DNA of 64,000 bases from Catenuloplanes atrovinosus (GTDB lineage: Bacteria > Actinomycetota > Actinomycetes > Mycobacteriales > Micromonosporaceae). Position 1 is the stretch's first letter; every line of letters starts with the position of its first letter. Both the position numbers and the translations under genes were made by a program. Location: the NCBI RefSeq assembly GCF_031458235.1, contig NZ_JAVDYB010000001.1, forward strand, positions 6,638,501-6,702,500. Direction: 5' to 3'. Of this stretch, positions 10,662-20,177 are shown one piece after another. Under the pieces are notes generated by a model that saw only the letters and a list, made by a program, of their open reading frames with translations, was not told where the DNA came from and ran no database searches.

Positions 10662-12421
10662 GACGGCGCCTCCTCAGTGACCCGGCGCAGCTCGCTCACG
10701 GCCAGCGGCGAGTCCGACGCGCGTGGCGGCAGGTCGTCCGGGACCAGGCGCAGCGGCGCGGCGGTGAGCCGGTCACCGGCCCGGCACGGCAGCGTCAGGC
10801 GGAACTGCGCGCCCGCGCCCGGCGCGCCCCACGCCTCCAGCCAGCCGCCGTGCAGCCGCGCGTCCTCCAGGCTGATCGACAGGCCGAGCCCGGTGCCGCC
10901 GGTCTGCCGCGCCCGGGACGGGTCGGCCCGCCAGAACCGGTTGAAGACCAGCTTCTCCTCGCCCGGCTTCAGGCCCACGCCGTGGTCCCGGACCGTGATC
11001 GACACCGCGGTCTCGTCCGCGCGCATGCGTACCCGCACCGGTTTGCCCTCGCCGTGCTCGATCGCGTTGCCGACCAGGTTGCGCAGGATCCGCTCGACGC
11101 GGCGCGGGTCGACCTCCGCGACCATGGCGGCCTCCGGCAGCTCCACCTCCAGCGGTACGCCGACGCGCTCGGCCAGCCCGGCCAGCCGCTCGGTCACCCG
11201 CTCCACGATCGGCACCAGGTCGGTCGGCTCCGCGTCCAGCATCGCGAACCCGGCGTCGAACCGGCTGATCTCCAGCAGGTCGGTCAGCAGGTTCTCGAAC
11301 CGGTCCAGCTCGTTCTGCAGCAGCTCCGCGCTGCGCGCGACCGCGGGATCGAACTCGTCGCGCTCCGCGAAGATCAGGTCGGCGGCCATCCGTACCGTGG
11401 TCAGGGGTGTCCGCAGTTCGTGCGAGACGTCCGAGGTGAAGCGGCGCTGCAGCCGGGACATCTCCTCCAGCCGCACGATCTGGCGCTGCAGGTTGGCCGC
11501 CATCTGGTTGAACGAGGCGCCGAGCAGCGCGAGATCGTCCTCGCCGTTGACCGCCATCCGCTGGTCGAGCAGGCCGGCGGAGAGCCGCTGCGCGGTGCGG
11601 GCCGCGACCCGGACCGGCGTCACCACCAGGCGGGTGACCAGCGCGGTCAGGATCACCAGCAGCACCACCAGCGCGGCGCCGGTGACCAGCACGGTGGTGC
11701 GGATCTCGTTCGCCGCCTGGTCCTCCGCGGTCAGCGGCACCACGTAGTACAGCTCGAGCTGGCCGAAGCTGGTCAGCACCGGCGTGCCGTAGACCAGGTA
11801 CTTCTGCGGCTCGCCGCCGCCCAGCGACGCGGTGCGGATCTGCGAGGACGGGCCCTCGGTCGCCACGCTGGTCTCCAGGTCCCGCGTGATCACCTGGGAG
11901 ACGTCGTCGACCTGCGGCGCGGTGACCGGTTGCAGGCCGGACAGCTTGTACGCCCGCAGCGACCAGACCCGGCCGCTGACCTGGCTCGCCTCGCCGCCGA
12001 CCAGGTAGCCGACCGTGCTCGACATGGTGCTCTGCAGCTCCGGGTCGAACCACTGGTTGTGCACGCCGAGCTGCGAGTCGGCCCAGATCTCGCCGGCCCG
12101 CAGCTGCGCCTCCGCGTTCGCCGTGGCCTGGTCGAGCAGGATCGTGCTGGCCCGGTTCGCCACGACGAAGGCGAACACGCCGACCAGCACGCTCGACGCG
12201 ATCAGCGTGATGGCGACCATGCGCAGTTGCAGCGAGCGGCGCCAGGCCTGGCGGGCCACGGCCGCGACCCGGCCGGCGCGCCACGCCACCGCGTGCCACC
12301 AGCCGCCGGCCACCCGGCCGGCCGGGGAGTCGCGCAGCCGGATCAGGGCAGCGGTCAGCGCGGCGGCCGCGCGGGACGCGGCGAGCCGTCGGATCAGCGT
12401 GAGCGGAGAGGTACGGGTCAC
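10658..12421 (-). CDS. mtrB: sensor histidine kinase MtrB
   Basis: 587 residues, GTG start. Basic N-terminal tail, transmembrane helix (about 70-95, MVAITLIASSVLVGVFAFVV), a ~170-residue extracellular sensor region, second transmembrane helix (TTVLVTGAALVVLLVILTALV), HAMP domain, dimerisation/phosphoacceptor helix with SHELRTPLTTVR, and an ATPase domain with NLVGNAIEHG, DHGVGL and GGTGLGLSIS. Phosphorylates MtrA; controls cell-wall, division and osmotic genes. Middle gene of mtrA-mtrB-lpqB, 13 bases after mtrA. Confidence 0.96.
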   Translation of the reverse strand: MTRTSPLTLIRRLAASRAAAALTAALIRLRDSPAGRVAGGWWHAVAWRAGRVAAVARQAWRRSLQLRMVAITLIASSVLVGVFAFVVANRASTILLDQATANAEAQLRAGEIWADSQLGVHNQWFDPELQSTMSSTVGYLVGGEASQVSGRVWSLRAYKLSGLQPVTAPQVDDVSQVITRDLETSVATEGPSSQIRTASLGGGEPQKYLVYGTPVLTSFGQLELYYVVPLTAEDQAANEIRTTVLVTGAALVVLLVILTALVTRLVVTPVRVAARTAQRLSAGLLDQRMAVNGEDDLALLGASFNQMAANLQRQIVRLEEMSRLQRRFTSDVSHELRTPLTTVRMAADLIFAERDEFDPAVARSAELLQNELDRFENLLTDLLEISRFDAGFAMLDAEPTDLVPIVERVTERLAGLAERVGVPLEVELPEAAMVAEVDPRRVERILRNLVGNAIEHGEGKPVRVRMRADETAVSITVRDHGVGLKPGEEKLVFNRFWRADPSRARQTGGTGLGLSISLEDARLHGGWLEAWGAPGAGAQFRLTLPCRAGDRLTAAPLRLVPDDLPPRASDSPLAVSELRRVTEEAPS

Positions 12422-12434
12422 AACGCCGTACAGG

Positions 12435-13133
12435 CTAGCCGTTCCCCGCCTTGTAGCCCACGCCGCGCACGGTCAAGATGATCTCCGGCCGCTCCGGGTC
12501 CGGCTCGATCTTGGCGCGCAGGCGCTGTACGTGCACGTTGACCAGGCGTGTGTCGGCCGCGTGCCGGTAGCCCCACACCTGCTCCAGCAGCACCTCGCGG
12601 GTGAAGACCTGGCGCGGCTTGCGGGCCAGCGCCACCAGCAGGTCGAACTCCAGCGGCGTGAGCTTGACCTCCTCGCCGTCGCGGCTGACCGTGTGCGCGG
12701 GCACGTCGATCGTGATCTGGTTCGTCGGGGGGCCGATCGTCAGCAGCTCCGGCGCCGCGTCCTCGCCCCGGCGCAGCCGCGCCCGCATGCGCGCGACCAG
12801 TTCCTTCGGCTTGAACGGCTTCACCACGTAGTCGTCGGCGCCGGACTCCAGGCCGAGCACCACGTCGACGGTGTCGCTCTTCGCGGTCAGCATCACGATC
12901 GGCAGGCCGGACTCCGAGCGGATCGACCGGCACACGTCGATCCCGCTCATGCCGGGCAACATCAGGTCGAGCAGGACGATGTCCGGCCTGTTCTCACGGA
13001 ACGCGGCGAGCGCGCGCTCGCCGTCGGAGACGAATGACGGCAGAAATCCCTCGCTGCGCAGCACGATGCCGAGCATCTCCGCCAGCGCTGGATCATCGTC
13101 GACCACCAGGACCCGGGCTCTCATGGCGTCCAA
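12435..13133 (-). CDS. mtrA: response regulator MtrA
   Basis: 232 residues. The start is TTG 13133 (MDAMRARVLVVDDD) because AGGAAG lies 7 bases upstream and the MDxMR N-terminus is conserved in MtrA; an internal ATG three codons on has poor spacing. Receiver domain with DDD, the phosphoacceptor in VLLDLMLPG and the Lys of VVKPFKPKEL, then an OmpR-type winged helix ending VRGVGYKAG. First gene of the mtrA-mtrB-lpqB operon. Essential regulator of envelope and cell-cycle genes in actinobacteria. Confidence 0.96.
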   Translation of the reverse strand: MDAMRARVLVVDDDPALAEMLGIVLRSEGFLPSFVSDGERALAAFRENRPDIVLLDLMLPGMSGIDVCRSIRSESGLPIVMLTAKSDTVDVVLGLESGADDYVVKPFKPKELVARMRARLRRGEDAAPELLTIGPPTNQITIDVPAHTVSRDGEEVKLTPLEFDLLVALARKPRQVFTREVLLEQVWGYRHAADTRLVNVHVQRLRAKIEPDPERPEIILTVRGVGYKAGNG

Positions 13134-13324
13134 TATCGCACTTCCTCCCCACGAACCGCGTGACGCCCGCCGACGGTCTGTGCCGTCCGTCCGTACCGAA
13201 TCGGGTGATCTCGGGATTTTATCGGCGCGTTTCGCGAGGGGTGGTCGTGGCGTACGGGCGCTCGTCGCGGCGTGCCAGGATTGCCCGAGCGAATCCCTCG
13301 ACGTCTCATCCCTGGAGCCACCGT

Positions 13325-14176
13325 TTGGATCACGCGGGTCCCTCCGCCGCGCTTCCGCTGCGTCCGCTCACCGTCGGTGAGCTGCTCGACGCCGCGGTCG
13401 GCGTGCTGCGCGACAACGCGCGGACGCTGCTGCCGGCCGGGCTGCTGCTGGCCGCGGCGGAGCAGCTCGCGCTCGCGCCGGTGCGCGCCTGGGCGCAGGC
13501 GCCGCCGCCGACGTACGTACCGCAGTGGGAAGACCTTGATCGGTTCTGGGTCCTGCTGACCGTGGGCGCGGCCACCGAGGCGGTCGCGATCCTGCTGCTC
13601 GGCGGCGCCGCCGCGCGCGCCGCCTCGGCCGCGCTGCTCGGCACGCGACTGCCCGCCCGCCGGGTGCTCGACCCGCGCGCCACCCGCCTCGGCCCGGTCG
13701 TGCTGGTCGCGCTGCTGGTCGGCGCGCTCACGCTGGTCACCGCGTTCACCGGGCTGCTGTGGATTCCGGTGTACGGGCTGACCGGGCTGATCATCCCGGT
13801 GCTGGTGGTGGACCGGCTGCGGGTCGGGCGCGCGATCGGCCGCGGGCTGTCCATCGCCACCCGGCACGGCGCGCGCGGGCTGTGGGTGCGGCTGCTCGGC
13901 GCCACCGGCTGGCTGGCCATGCGCATCGCGCTCGCGCTCTCCGGCGTGTACACGGTCGACCTGCTCGGGCTCACCCATCCGGGCTGGGCCGCGCCGCTCG
14001 GCTTCGTCGTCTGGACGCTGGCGAACACGCTGGCCTACCCGACGCTCGCCTGCCTGGACGCGGTCGTCTACCTGGAGACGCGAATGCGCACCGAAGGGCT
14101 GGACATCCGGCTCGCCCGCGCCCGCGCGCACGGCACCGTGACCGAGACCGCGCTCGCCCAGGGGACTCCGGCATGA
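13325..14176 (+). CDS. polytopic membrane protein (first gene of MoxR-DUF58 operon)
   Basis: 283 residues if TTG 13325 is used (GGAG 7 bases upstream, product starting just before LPLRPLTVGELLDAAVGVLRDNA); the frame is open upstream but looks non-coding. About six hydrophobic segments with small residues. The PLTVGELLDAA start and membrane pattern occur in actinobacterial proteins encoded ahead of DUF4129 and MoxR genes (glycerophosphodiester phosphodiesterase membrane-domain-like). No catalytic motif seen. Overlaps the next gene by ATGA. Divergent from mtrA with about 190 bases between. Confidence 0.75.
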   Translation: MDHAGPSAALPLRPLTVGELLDAAVGVLRDNARTLLPAGLLLAAAEQLALAPVRAWAQAPPPTYVPQWEDLDRFWVLLTVGAATEAVAILLLGGAAARAASAALLGTRLPARRVLDPRATRLGPVVLVALLVGALTLVTAFTGLLWIPVYGLTGLIIPVLVVDRLRVGRAIGRGLSIATRHGARGLWVRLLGATGWLAMRIALALSGVYTVDLLGLTHPGWAAPLGFVVWTLANTLAYPTLACLDAVVYLETRMRTEGLDIRLARARAHGTVTETALAQGTPA

Positions 14177-14745
14177 CCTTCAGCCGGTGGTGGACCGAGA
14201 TGGTGGGCGTGGTCGACGACCGGGTCGGCGCCGGCATCGCCATGCTGATCGTGCTGTTCACCGCGTTCGTGGTGGCGATCGCCTGGTACGCGTACCCGGC
14301 CTGGGTGCCGCGCCGCCTGCCCCGGCTGCGGCTGCCCCGATGGCGGCTGCGACGACGGCGCCGCGCGCGCCCGGACGCGGCCGAGGCGATCGAGACCGTG
14401 GAGATCGACACGCTGCCGGAGCTGCCGTCCAACTCGCTGGTCACGCTCGCCGACCGGTACGCCGCGGACGGCCGCTACGCCGAGGCGGTCCGCGAGCGGC
14501 ACCGCGCCATGGTCCGCGAGCTGGTCGAGCACCACGTGATCGAGCACCACCCGGAGTGGACCGTCACGGAGCTGGCCGGCGCCGCCGTCCGCGCCCGGCC
14601 CGCGCTGGACGCGCCGCTGCGCACGGCCGGGACGATCTTCTCCGACATCTGGTACGGCCAGCACCCCGCCGAGCCCGGCCACGACCAGCGGATGCGGGAG
14701 CTCTCCACGGAGTTGGGCGCGGCGCTGCGGGAGGGGCGGCGATGA
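14173..14745 (+). CDS. DUF4129 domain protein
   Basis: 190 residues. One transmembrane helix (about 20-42, GIAMLIVLFTAFVVAIAWYAY), a highly basic stretch (RRLPRLRLPRWRLRRRRRAR), then the soluble DUF4129 part with YAEAVRERHRAMVRELVEHHV and the WTVTELAG helix. DUF4129 sits C-terminal to transglutaminase domains in other proteins, and as a stand-alone gene in MoxR/DUF58 operons. Overlaps both neighbours by 4 bases. Confidence 0.8.
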   Translation: MTFSRWWTEMVGVVDDRVGAGIAMLIVLFTAFVVAIAWYAYPAWVPRRLPRLRLPRWRLRRRRRARPDAAEAIETVEIDTLPELPSNSLVTLADRYAADGRYAEAVRERHRAMVRELVEHHVIEHHPEWTVTELAGAAVRARPALDAPLRTAGTIFSDIWYGQHPAEPGHDQRMRELSTELGAALREGRR

Positions 14746-16067
14746 GGCGCAGATACCGGATCATCATCCCGGTCGCGGTCGCGCTGGCGCTGCTGCTGGT
14801 CACCGGCGTCACGTACGCGATCGAGGAGCCCGATCCGTCGGAGAACACCTACCTGTCACCGGCCGTCACCGAGGGCACCGGGGGCAGCGCGCTCCGCCGG
14901 GCCCTGGCCGCGGCCGGCGTCGACGTCCAGCACCTGACCAAGACGTCGGACGCGCTGCTGGAGGCGTACCGGGGCAACGCCACGCTGTTCATCCCGGCGC
15001 CGGAGGCGATCCACCCGGAGTACCTGCGCATGCTGGAGCTGCTGCCACCCACCACCCGGATCGTGCTGGTCGCGCCGGCAGCACCGTCGCTGCGCGCGGC
15101 CGGGCTCGCGGTCAGCGCGGAGGGCCGGCGCTGGACCACCCGCGCGGTCGCGCCGGACGCGGAGCAGCCCCGGCCGTGCTGGATCGAGGAGGCGCGGGCC
15201 GCCGGGGTCGCCGCCGCGCTGCGCCAGCGCTACGACGGCGCCGGGCCGGCCTGCTACGGCCAGGGCCTGATCCGCGCGCTGGACCTGCCGGCCGAGACGT
15301 ACGTGATCGGCACCGGCGACCCGTTCCGCAACGACCGCATCCGCGAGCACGGCAACGAACGGCTCGCGGTCGGGCTGCTCGGCACCCGCGCGCGCATGAT
15401 CTGGCTGGACCGGCACCGGCTGGAGCCGCCGCCGCTCTACACCACCGCCCGGCCGAACGGGCCGGAGGCGCCGCCCTCGCTCTACCCGGACGACACCTCG
15501 GCCGACGACGGTACGCCGTACGACCGGCCCGCCCCGGACGGCAGCCCGCAGCCGGGCGGCGCCGGCGAGAACGACGGGGACGCGGGCTCCGGCGGAGACG
15601 GCGACGACGACCGCGCGGCGGCGCCCGAGCGGCCGGACAACCCGATGTTCGAGGCGTTCCCGCCGTGGTTCTGGGCGATGCTGGTACTGCTCGCGGTCGC
15701 GGCGCTGGTCACCGCGCTGTGGCGGGCCCGCCGCCTCGGCCCGCCCGTGGTGGAGCCGCTGCCGGTCCAGGTCCGCGCGCACGAGACCGTGCTCGGCCGC
15801 GGCCGCCTCTACCGCCGGGCCCGGGCCGCGGCGCACAGCGCGGAGATCCTCCGCGAGGCCGCCCGGCAGCGGCTCGCCCACCGGCTGCGCCTCCCGCCGG
15901 AAGCCGACCTGAGCGCGGCCGTGGCCGCGTACCTGCGCGCGGACGAGCGGGAGGCCCGCCAGGTGCTGTACGACTTCCCGGTGACCGACGACGGCGACCT
16001 GGTCTGGCTGGCCGGCGCGCTGCACGACTTGACCACCGCCGTGACACACGAAGGAGACGACCGGTGA
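14742..16067 (+). CDS. DUF4350 domain membrane protein
   Basis: 441 residues. N-terminal membrane anchor (RIIIPVAVALALLLVTGVTY), an extracytoplasmic DUF4350 domain (about 30-230, with GSALRRALAAAGVDV and the later GDPFRNDRIREHGN), an acidic Pro/Gly/Asp-rich linker, a second transmembrane segment near 308-325 (FWAMLVLLAVAALVTALW) and a cytoplasmic helical tail. DUF4350 resembles GATase/ABC-type extracytoplasmic domains and is encoded with MoxR ATPases. ATG overlaps the previous stop by 4 bases. Confidence 0.8.
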   Translation: MRRRYRIIIPVAVALALLLVTGVTYAIEEPDPSENTYLSPAVTEGTGGSALRRALAAAGVDVQHLTKTSDALLEAYRGNATLFIPAPEAIHPEYLRMLELLPPTTRIVLVAPAAPSLRAAGLAVSAEGRRWTTRAVAPDAEQPRPCWIEEARAAGVAAALRQRYDGAGPACYGQGLIRALDLPAETYVIGTGDPFRNDRIREHGNERLAVGLLGTRARMIWLDRHRLEPPPLYTTARPNGPEAPPSLYPDDTSADDGTPYDRPAPDGSPQPGGAGENDGDAGSGGDGDDDRAAAPERPDNPMFEAFPPWFWAMLVLLAVAALVTALWRARRLGPPVVEPLPVQVRAHETVLGRGRLYRRARAAAHSAEILREAARQRLAHRLRLPPEADLSAAVAAYLRADEREARQVLYDFPVTDDGDLVWLAGALHDLTTAVTHEGDDR

Positions 16068-17047
16068 CCCAGAACGCAGTCGGTGCGGTGGCGACCACCG
16101 ACGACGCCCGGGAGACGCTGCACCGGCTGCGCGCCGAGGTGGCGAAGGCGGTGGTGGGGCAGGACTCGGTGGTCACCGGCGTGCTCATCGCGCTGCTGTG
16201 CCGCGGCCACGTGCTGCTGGAGGGCGTGCCCGGCGTGGCGAAGACGCTGCTCGTCCGGACCGTGGCGGCGGCCCTCGCGCTGGACGCCAAGCGCCTGCAG
16301 TTCACGCCGGACCTGATGCCGGGCGACGTGACCGGCTCGCTGGTCTACGACCCGCACACCGCGAAGTTCGAGTTCCGGAACGGGCCGGTCTTCACGAACC
16401 TGCTGCTCGCCGACGAGATCAACCGGACGCCGCCGAAGACCCAGTCCGCGCTGCTCGAGGTCATGGAGGAGCGGCAGGTGTCGGTGGAGGGCGTGCCGCG
16501 CGCGCTGCCGGACGTGTTCATCGTGGCCGCCACGCAGAACCCGGTCGAGTACGAGGGGACGTACCCGCTGCCCGAGGCGCAGCTGGACCGGTTCCTGCTC
16601 AAGCTGACCGTGCCGCTGCCCACCCGCGACGAGGAGCTCGGCGTGCTGCGCGCGCACCACGCCGGCTTCGACCCGCGCGACCTCGCCGCCGCCGGCGTGC
16701 GGCAGGTCGCCACCGCGGACGACCTGAACGCCGGGCGCGCCGCCGTCGCCCGGGTCGCGGTCGCGGACCCGGTGCTGGCGTACATGGTCGACATCTGCCG
16801 GGCCACCCGCGTCTCCCCCGCGTTCGAGCTGGGCGCGTCCCCGCGCGGCGCCACCGCGCTGCTGGCCACGGCCAAGGCGTGGGGCTGGCTGGCCGGCCGC
16901 GACTACGTGACGCCGGACGACGTCAAGGCGGTCGCGCGCGCCACGCTGCGGCACCGGGTGCGGCTGCGCCCCGAGGCCGAGCTGGAGGGTGTCACCACCG
17001 ACGCGGTGCTGGACTCCGTGCTCGCGTCCGTCCCGGCGCCACGATGA
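16064..17047 (+). CDS. MoxR family AAA+ ATPase
   Basis: 327 residues, GTG start with AAGGAGA upstream. Walker A GVPGVAKT (54-61), Walker B LLLADEINR (113-121), sensor 1 ATQNPVEYEG, and the MoxR lid helices with SPRGATALL near the C-terminus. MoxR ATPases act as chaperones that mature partner complexes, usually with VWA-type (DUF58) proteins; the DUF58 gene follows with an ATGA overlap. Target complex unknown here. Confidence 0.93.
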   Translation: MTQNAVGAVATTDDARETLHRLRAEVAKAVVGQDSVVTGVLIALLCRGHVLLEGVPGVAKTLLVRTVAAALALDAKRLQFTPDLMPGDVTGSLVYDPHTAKFEFRNGPVFTNLLLADEINRTPPKTQSALLEVMEERQVSVEGVPRALPDVFIVAATQNPVEYEGTYPLPEAQLDRFLLKLTVPLPTRDEELGVLRAHHAGFDPRDLAAAGVRQVATADDLNAGRAAVARVAVADPVLAYMVDICRATRVSPAFELGASPRGATALLATAKAWGWLAGRDYVTPDDVKAVARATLRHRVRLRPEAELEGVTTDAVLDSVLASVPAPR

Positions 17048-18435
17048 TCACCTGGCGCGCCGCGCTGCTGCTGGTCGCCGGCGCCGCCACGATGCCGCTG
17101 TGGCCGTGGCCGTGGATCGGCCTGACCGTGGTGCTGGCGGTGGTGGCGGCGCTGACCGCGCTCGACTTCCGCGCCGCGGCGGCGCTGCGGCACGTCACGC
17201 TCGGCCGGGACGGTCAGCGGGCGGTCCGGCTCGGCGACCCGGCCACGGTGCGTCTGACCATTCACAACCGGGGGGTACGGACGCTGCGCGCCGACCTGCG
17301 CGACGACTGGGTCCCCTCGGCCGGCGCGGAGCGGACCACGCACCGGCTGGAGATCGAGCCGGGCGGCACCGCGGTCGTGGAGACCCGGCTGCGGCCCACC
17401 CGCCGCGGCGACCGGGCCGCGGTCCGCGTCACGCTGCGCTCGCACGGCCCGTTCCGGCTCGCGTTCCGGCAGCTCGCGGGCCGTCCGGAGACGCCCGGAT
17501 GGACGCTGCGCACGCTGCCCCGGTTCGAGTCCCGCCGATTCCTGGCGGAGAAGGTGTCCCGGCTGCGGGTGCTGGACGGCTCCACGGTGGCGCGCGGGCG
17601 CGGTCAGGGCACCGAGTTCGACGCGCTCCGCGAGTACGTGGTCGGCGACGACGTACGCTCGATCGACTGGCGGGCCAGCGCGCGGCGGTCGGACGTGCTG
17701 GTGCGTACCTGGCGGCCGGAACGCGACCGGCGGGTGCTGTGCGTGCTGGACACCGGCCGCACCTCGGCGGTCCGGGTGGACCGCGCCGCCGATCCCGGGC
17801 GCCGCCCGTCCTGGCTGGCGTCCCCGCCGCCCGAGGACGCGCCGGTCGCGGCCGGGCCGCCCCGGCACGGTGAGCCGCGCCTGGACGCCGCGATCGACGC
17901 CGCGCTGCTGCTGGCCGCGCTCGCCGCCCGCGCCGGCGACCGGGTGGACCTGCTGGCCGTCGACACCGCGGTCCGGGCCGCCGTCTCCGGCGCCGGCCGC
18001 GAGGCGCTGCTCCCCCGCCTGGTCGACGCGCTGGCCCCGCTGCAACCCGCGCTGGTCGAGACGGACTTCGAGCTGGTCGTCAGCGAGATCCTGCGCCGCG
18101 AGCGGAAACGGGCGCTGGTCGTACTGTTCACCACGCTGGAGCCCGGCCCGCTCGGCGAGGGCCTGCTGCCGGTGCTGCCCCGCCTCGCCGCCCGGCACAA
18201 GGTCCTGCTCGCCTCCGTCCACGATCCGGCGCTGGCCGCGCTGACCACCCGCGTCCCGGAGAACGCCGACCAGGCTTACGCGGCGGCGGCCGCCCACCAG
18301 GCGTACGCCGACCGGGACCGGGTCCGTACGGCCCTCACCCGCCATGGTGTCGAGGTCGTGGACGCGCCACTGGACGACTTCGCCTCCCGCGTCAGCGACG
18401 CCTATCTCACCCTGAAGGCGGCGGGCCGCCTCTGA
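17044..18435 (+). CDS. DUF58 domain protein
   Basis: 463 residues. Two N-terminal hydrophobic helices, a beta-rich segment, then the DUF58 core with REYVVGDDVRSIDWRASARR (near 208) followed by a von Willebrand A-like fold (RRVLCVLDTGR). A Pro-rich insertion breaks the VWA-like region around 250-280. Standard partner of the MoxR ATPase encoded upstream; last gene of the operon. Confidence 0.9.
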   Translation: MITWRAALLLVAGAATMPLWPWPWIGLTVVLAVVAALTALDFRAAAALRHVTLGRDGQRAVRLGDPATVRLTIHNRGVRTLRADLRDDWVPSAGAERTTHRLEIEPGGTAVVETRLRPTRRGDRAAVRVTLRSHGPFRLAFRQLAGRPETPGWTLRTLPRFESRRFLAEKVSRLRVLDGSTVARGRGQGTEFDALREYVVGDDVRSIDWRASARRSDVLVRTWRPERDRRVLCVLDTGRTSAVRVDRAADPGRRPSWLASPPPEDAPVAAGPPRHGEPRLDAAIDAALLLAALAARAGDRVDLLAVDTAVRAAVSGAGREALLPRLVDALAPLQPALVETDFELVVSEILRRERKRALVVLFTTLEPGPLGEGLLPVLPRLAARHKVLLASVHDPALAALTTRVPENADQAYAAAAAHQAYADRDRVRTALTRHGVEVVDAPLDDFASRVSDAYLTLKAAGRL

Positions 18436-18704
18436 GGCCTCGACCGGCCGCGCGGCCGAGGCCGGCTTCGCGCATGGCCGGTGACCGGCGCTCGCCGTCC
18501 GGTCGCTTGGGCGAACGGCATGGGTGACCAGGCACTCCGCGCCTGAAATATCGCCATATAGCGTTCAAGGCTTTGCTCTGGTACGACGCGCGGCTATTGA
18601 GGCAGGCGGCGCATGGCTCAGCGGTCAAGACAGCACCGGTCGCGACACCCGGCCGAGGGAATCCCACCGAGCGCCGGGTCTCCCTTCCAGCCGCTCGGCA
18701 CGCG

Positions 18705-19060
18705 GCATCCGTCCCGGCGATCTCACGCAGCCAGCCACGGCCCTGGCACCACGCCACGCGGCCTGAGCGGGTGGTCTCCCCGGCCGGCGGCCTGACCGGT
18801 CAACCCCACACCGCATCCACCCCGGGGATCTCGCACAACCGGCCACAGCCTGGCACGACGCCGCGCAGCCTGAGCGTGTGGTCCCCCCGGCCGGCGGCCT
18901 GACCGCTCCACCGCAGCGGCACCAGGCACCGCATCCACCCCGGCGATCTCGCACAACCGGCCACAGCCTGGCACGACACCGCGCAGCCTGAGCGGGTGGT
19001 CTCCCCGCACCAGGCCGCGCGGCCCGAGCGTGTGGTTTTCCCGGCCGGCGGCGGGACCGG
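18705..19060. repeat. imperfect ~110-base tandem repeat in non-coding gap
   Basis: Between the DUF58 stop (18435) and spoIIM stop (19181) there is a 745-base gap. In it a unit recurs: GCATCC...GGCGATCTC.CAC.. then CC.GGCACGACGCC and CTGAGCGGGTGGTCTCCCC, followed by GGCCGGCGGCCTGACC. Copies start near 18705, 18813 and 18931 (steps of 108 and 118 bases), with a partial fourth unit (CCCGAGCGTGTGG...CCGGCCGGCGG) near 19021-19060. No gene with convincing codon pattern covers it. The rest of the gap (18436-18700, 19061-19180) shows nothing I can name. Confidence 0.65.
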
Positions 19061-19180
19061 CTCCGACCGGCGGACCGGAGCGGAGCGCCAGCGGAGTCGG
19101 AGGGGAGCCGGAGGTTGGCCCGCGGGAGCATGCGGGCCGCACCGCGCTGGGAGCGGGAAAATCCGCTTTTGAAGGGTTTT

Positions 19181-20137
19181 CTAGCGGCTCGACGCGTCGG
19201 CGCCGGCCGCGCGGGAGCCGAGGAGGAGGACGTAGCCGAGGAAGGCGAGCCAGGCGGCGGCGCCGATGCCGATGCGGAGGGCGGTGGGCATGAGGGAGGG
19301 CGTGACCAGGGATTCGATGAGCGCGGCGACCGCGAAGAGGCCGATCAGTCCGACCGCGGCGATCATGCCTTCGCGGGCGGTGTCGGCGAGCGCGCGGCCG
19401 CGGGTGCGGTCCGGGCCCGGGGCGATCCAGGCCCAGCCGATGCGGAGGCCGGCGCCGGCCGCGACGAAGATGCCGGTCAGTTCGAGCAGGCCGTGCGGGA
19501 TCATCAGGCCGAAGTACTGCTCGGCGCTGCCGTAGTCGATCATGACGCCGCCGACCACGCCGATGTTCAGCGCGTTCTGCCAGAGGAGCCAGAAGACCGG
19601 GAGAATCAGTACGCCGGAGGCCAGGCACTGGGCGGCCAGCCAGGCGTTGTGCGTCCACAGGTGGAAGGCGAACGAGGCGGGCAGGAACTCGGTGTAGTAG
19701 CCGGCGAACTCGCTCTCCACCAGTTCCCGCGCCCGCTCCTCGCCGATGAACAGCGCGGCGCTGTCCGGGTGGGTGGCCACCCAGTACGTCAGGAACGCGG
19801 TCAGCGCGCAGAACGCGACCGCGACGCCGGACCACCACGGCCAGGCGCGGTAGACCGCGAGCGGGAAGTGGTGGGTGAGGAACCGGGCCGCGTCGGCCGG
19901 GCGCAGGCGGCGGCCGCCGGTGATCGCTGCGCGGGCGGTCAGCACCAGCCGGGACAGGCGCGCGACCAGGATCGGGTCGGGTGAGCGGCTGCGGACCACG
20001 GACAGGTGCGTGGTGGCGCGCTGGTAGAGCGCGAGCAGCTCGTCGACCTCGGCCGGGGACAGGCGGCGACCGCGGGAGAGCTGCTCCAGCCGGCGCCACT
20101 CGCCGTCGTGCTCCGCCACGTACGCATCAAGATCCAC
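19181..20137 (-). CDS. stage II sporulation protein M-like (SpoIIM/DUF95) membrane protein
   Basis: 318 residues from GTG 20137, with AGGGGG 5-6 bases upstream; the reading frame is open further 5' but crosses into the divergent gene. N-terminal cytoplasmic helices (MDLDAYVAEHDGEWRRLEQL), then about six transmembrane segments with the DUF95 signature NALNIGVVGGVMIDYG and GLMIPHGLLELTGIFVAAGAGLRIGWAWI. In Bacillus the family joins in septal peptidoglycan hydrolysis; in actinobacteria it travels with MoxR-DUF58 and RDD genes, as here. Divergent from the RDD gene with 40 bases between starts. Confidence 0.9.
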   Translation of the reverse strand: MDLDAYVAEHDGEWRRLEQLSRGRRLSPAEVDELLALYQRATTHLSVVRSRSPDPILVARLSRLVLTARAAITGGRRLRPADAARFLTHHFPLAVYRAWPWWSGVAVAFCALTAFLTYWVATHPDSAALFIGEERARELVESEFAGYYTEFLPASFAFHLWTHNAWLAAQCLASGVLILPVFWLLWQNALNIGVVGGVMIDYGSAEQYFGLMIPHGLLELTGIFVAAGAGLRIGWAWIAPGPDRTRGRALADTAREGMIAAVGLIGLFAVAALIESLVTPSLMPTALRIGIGAAAWLAFLGYVLLLGSRAAGADASSR

Positions 20138-20177
20138 TAATCCCCCTGCCCGCGCCGTTCCGGCATAGTGTTTCACT

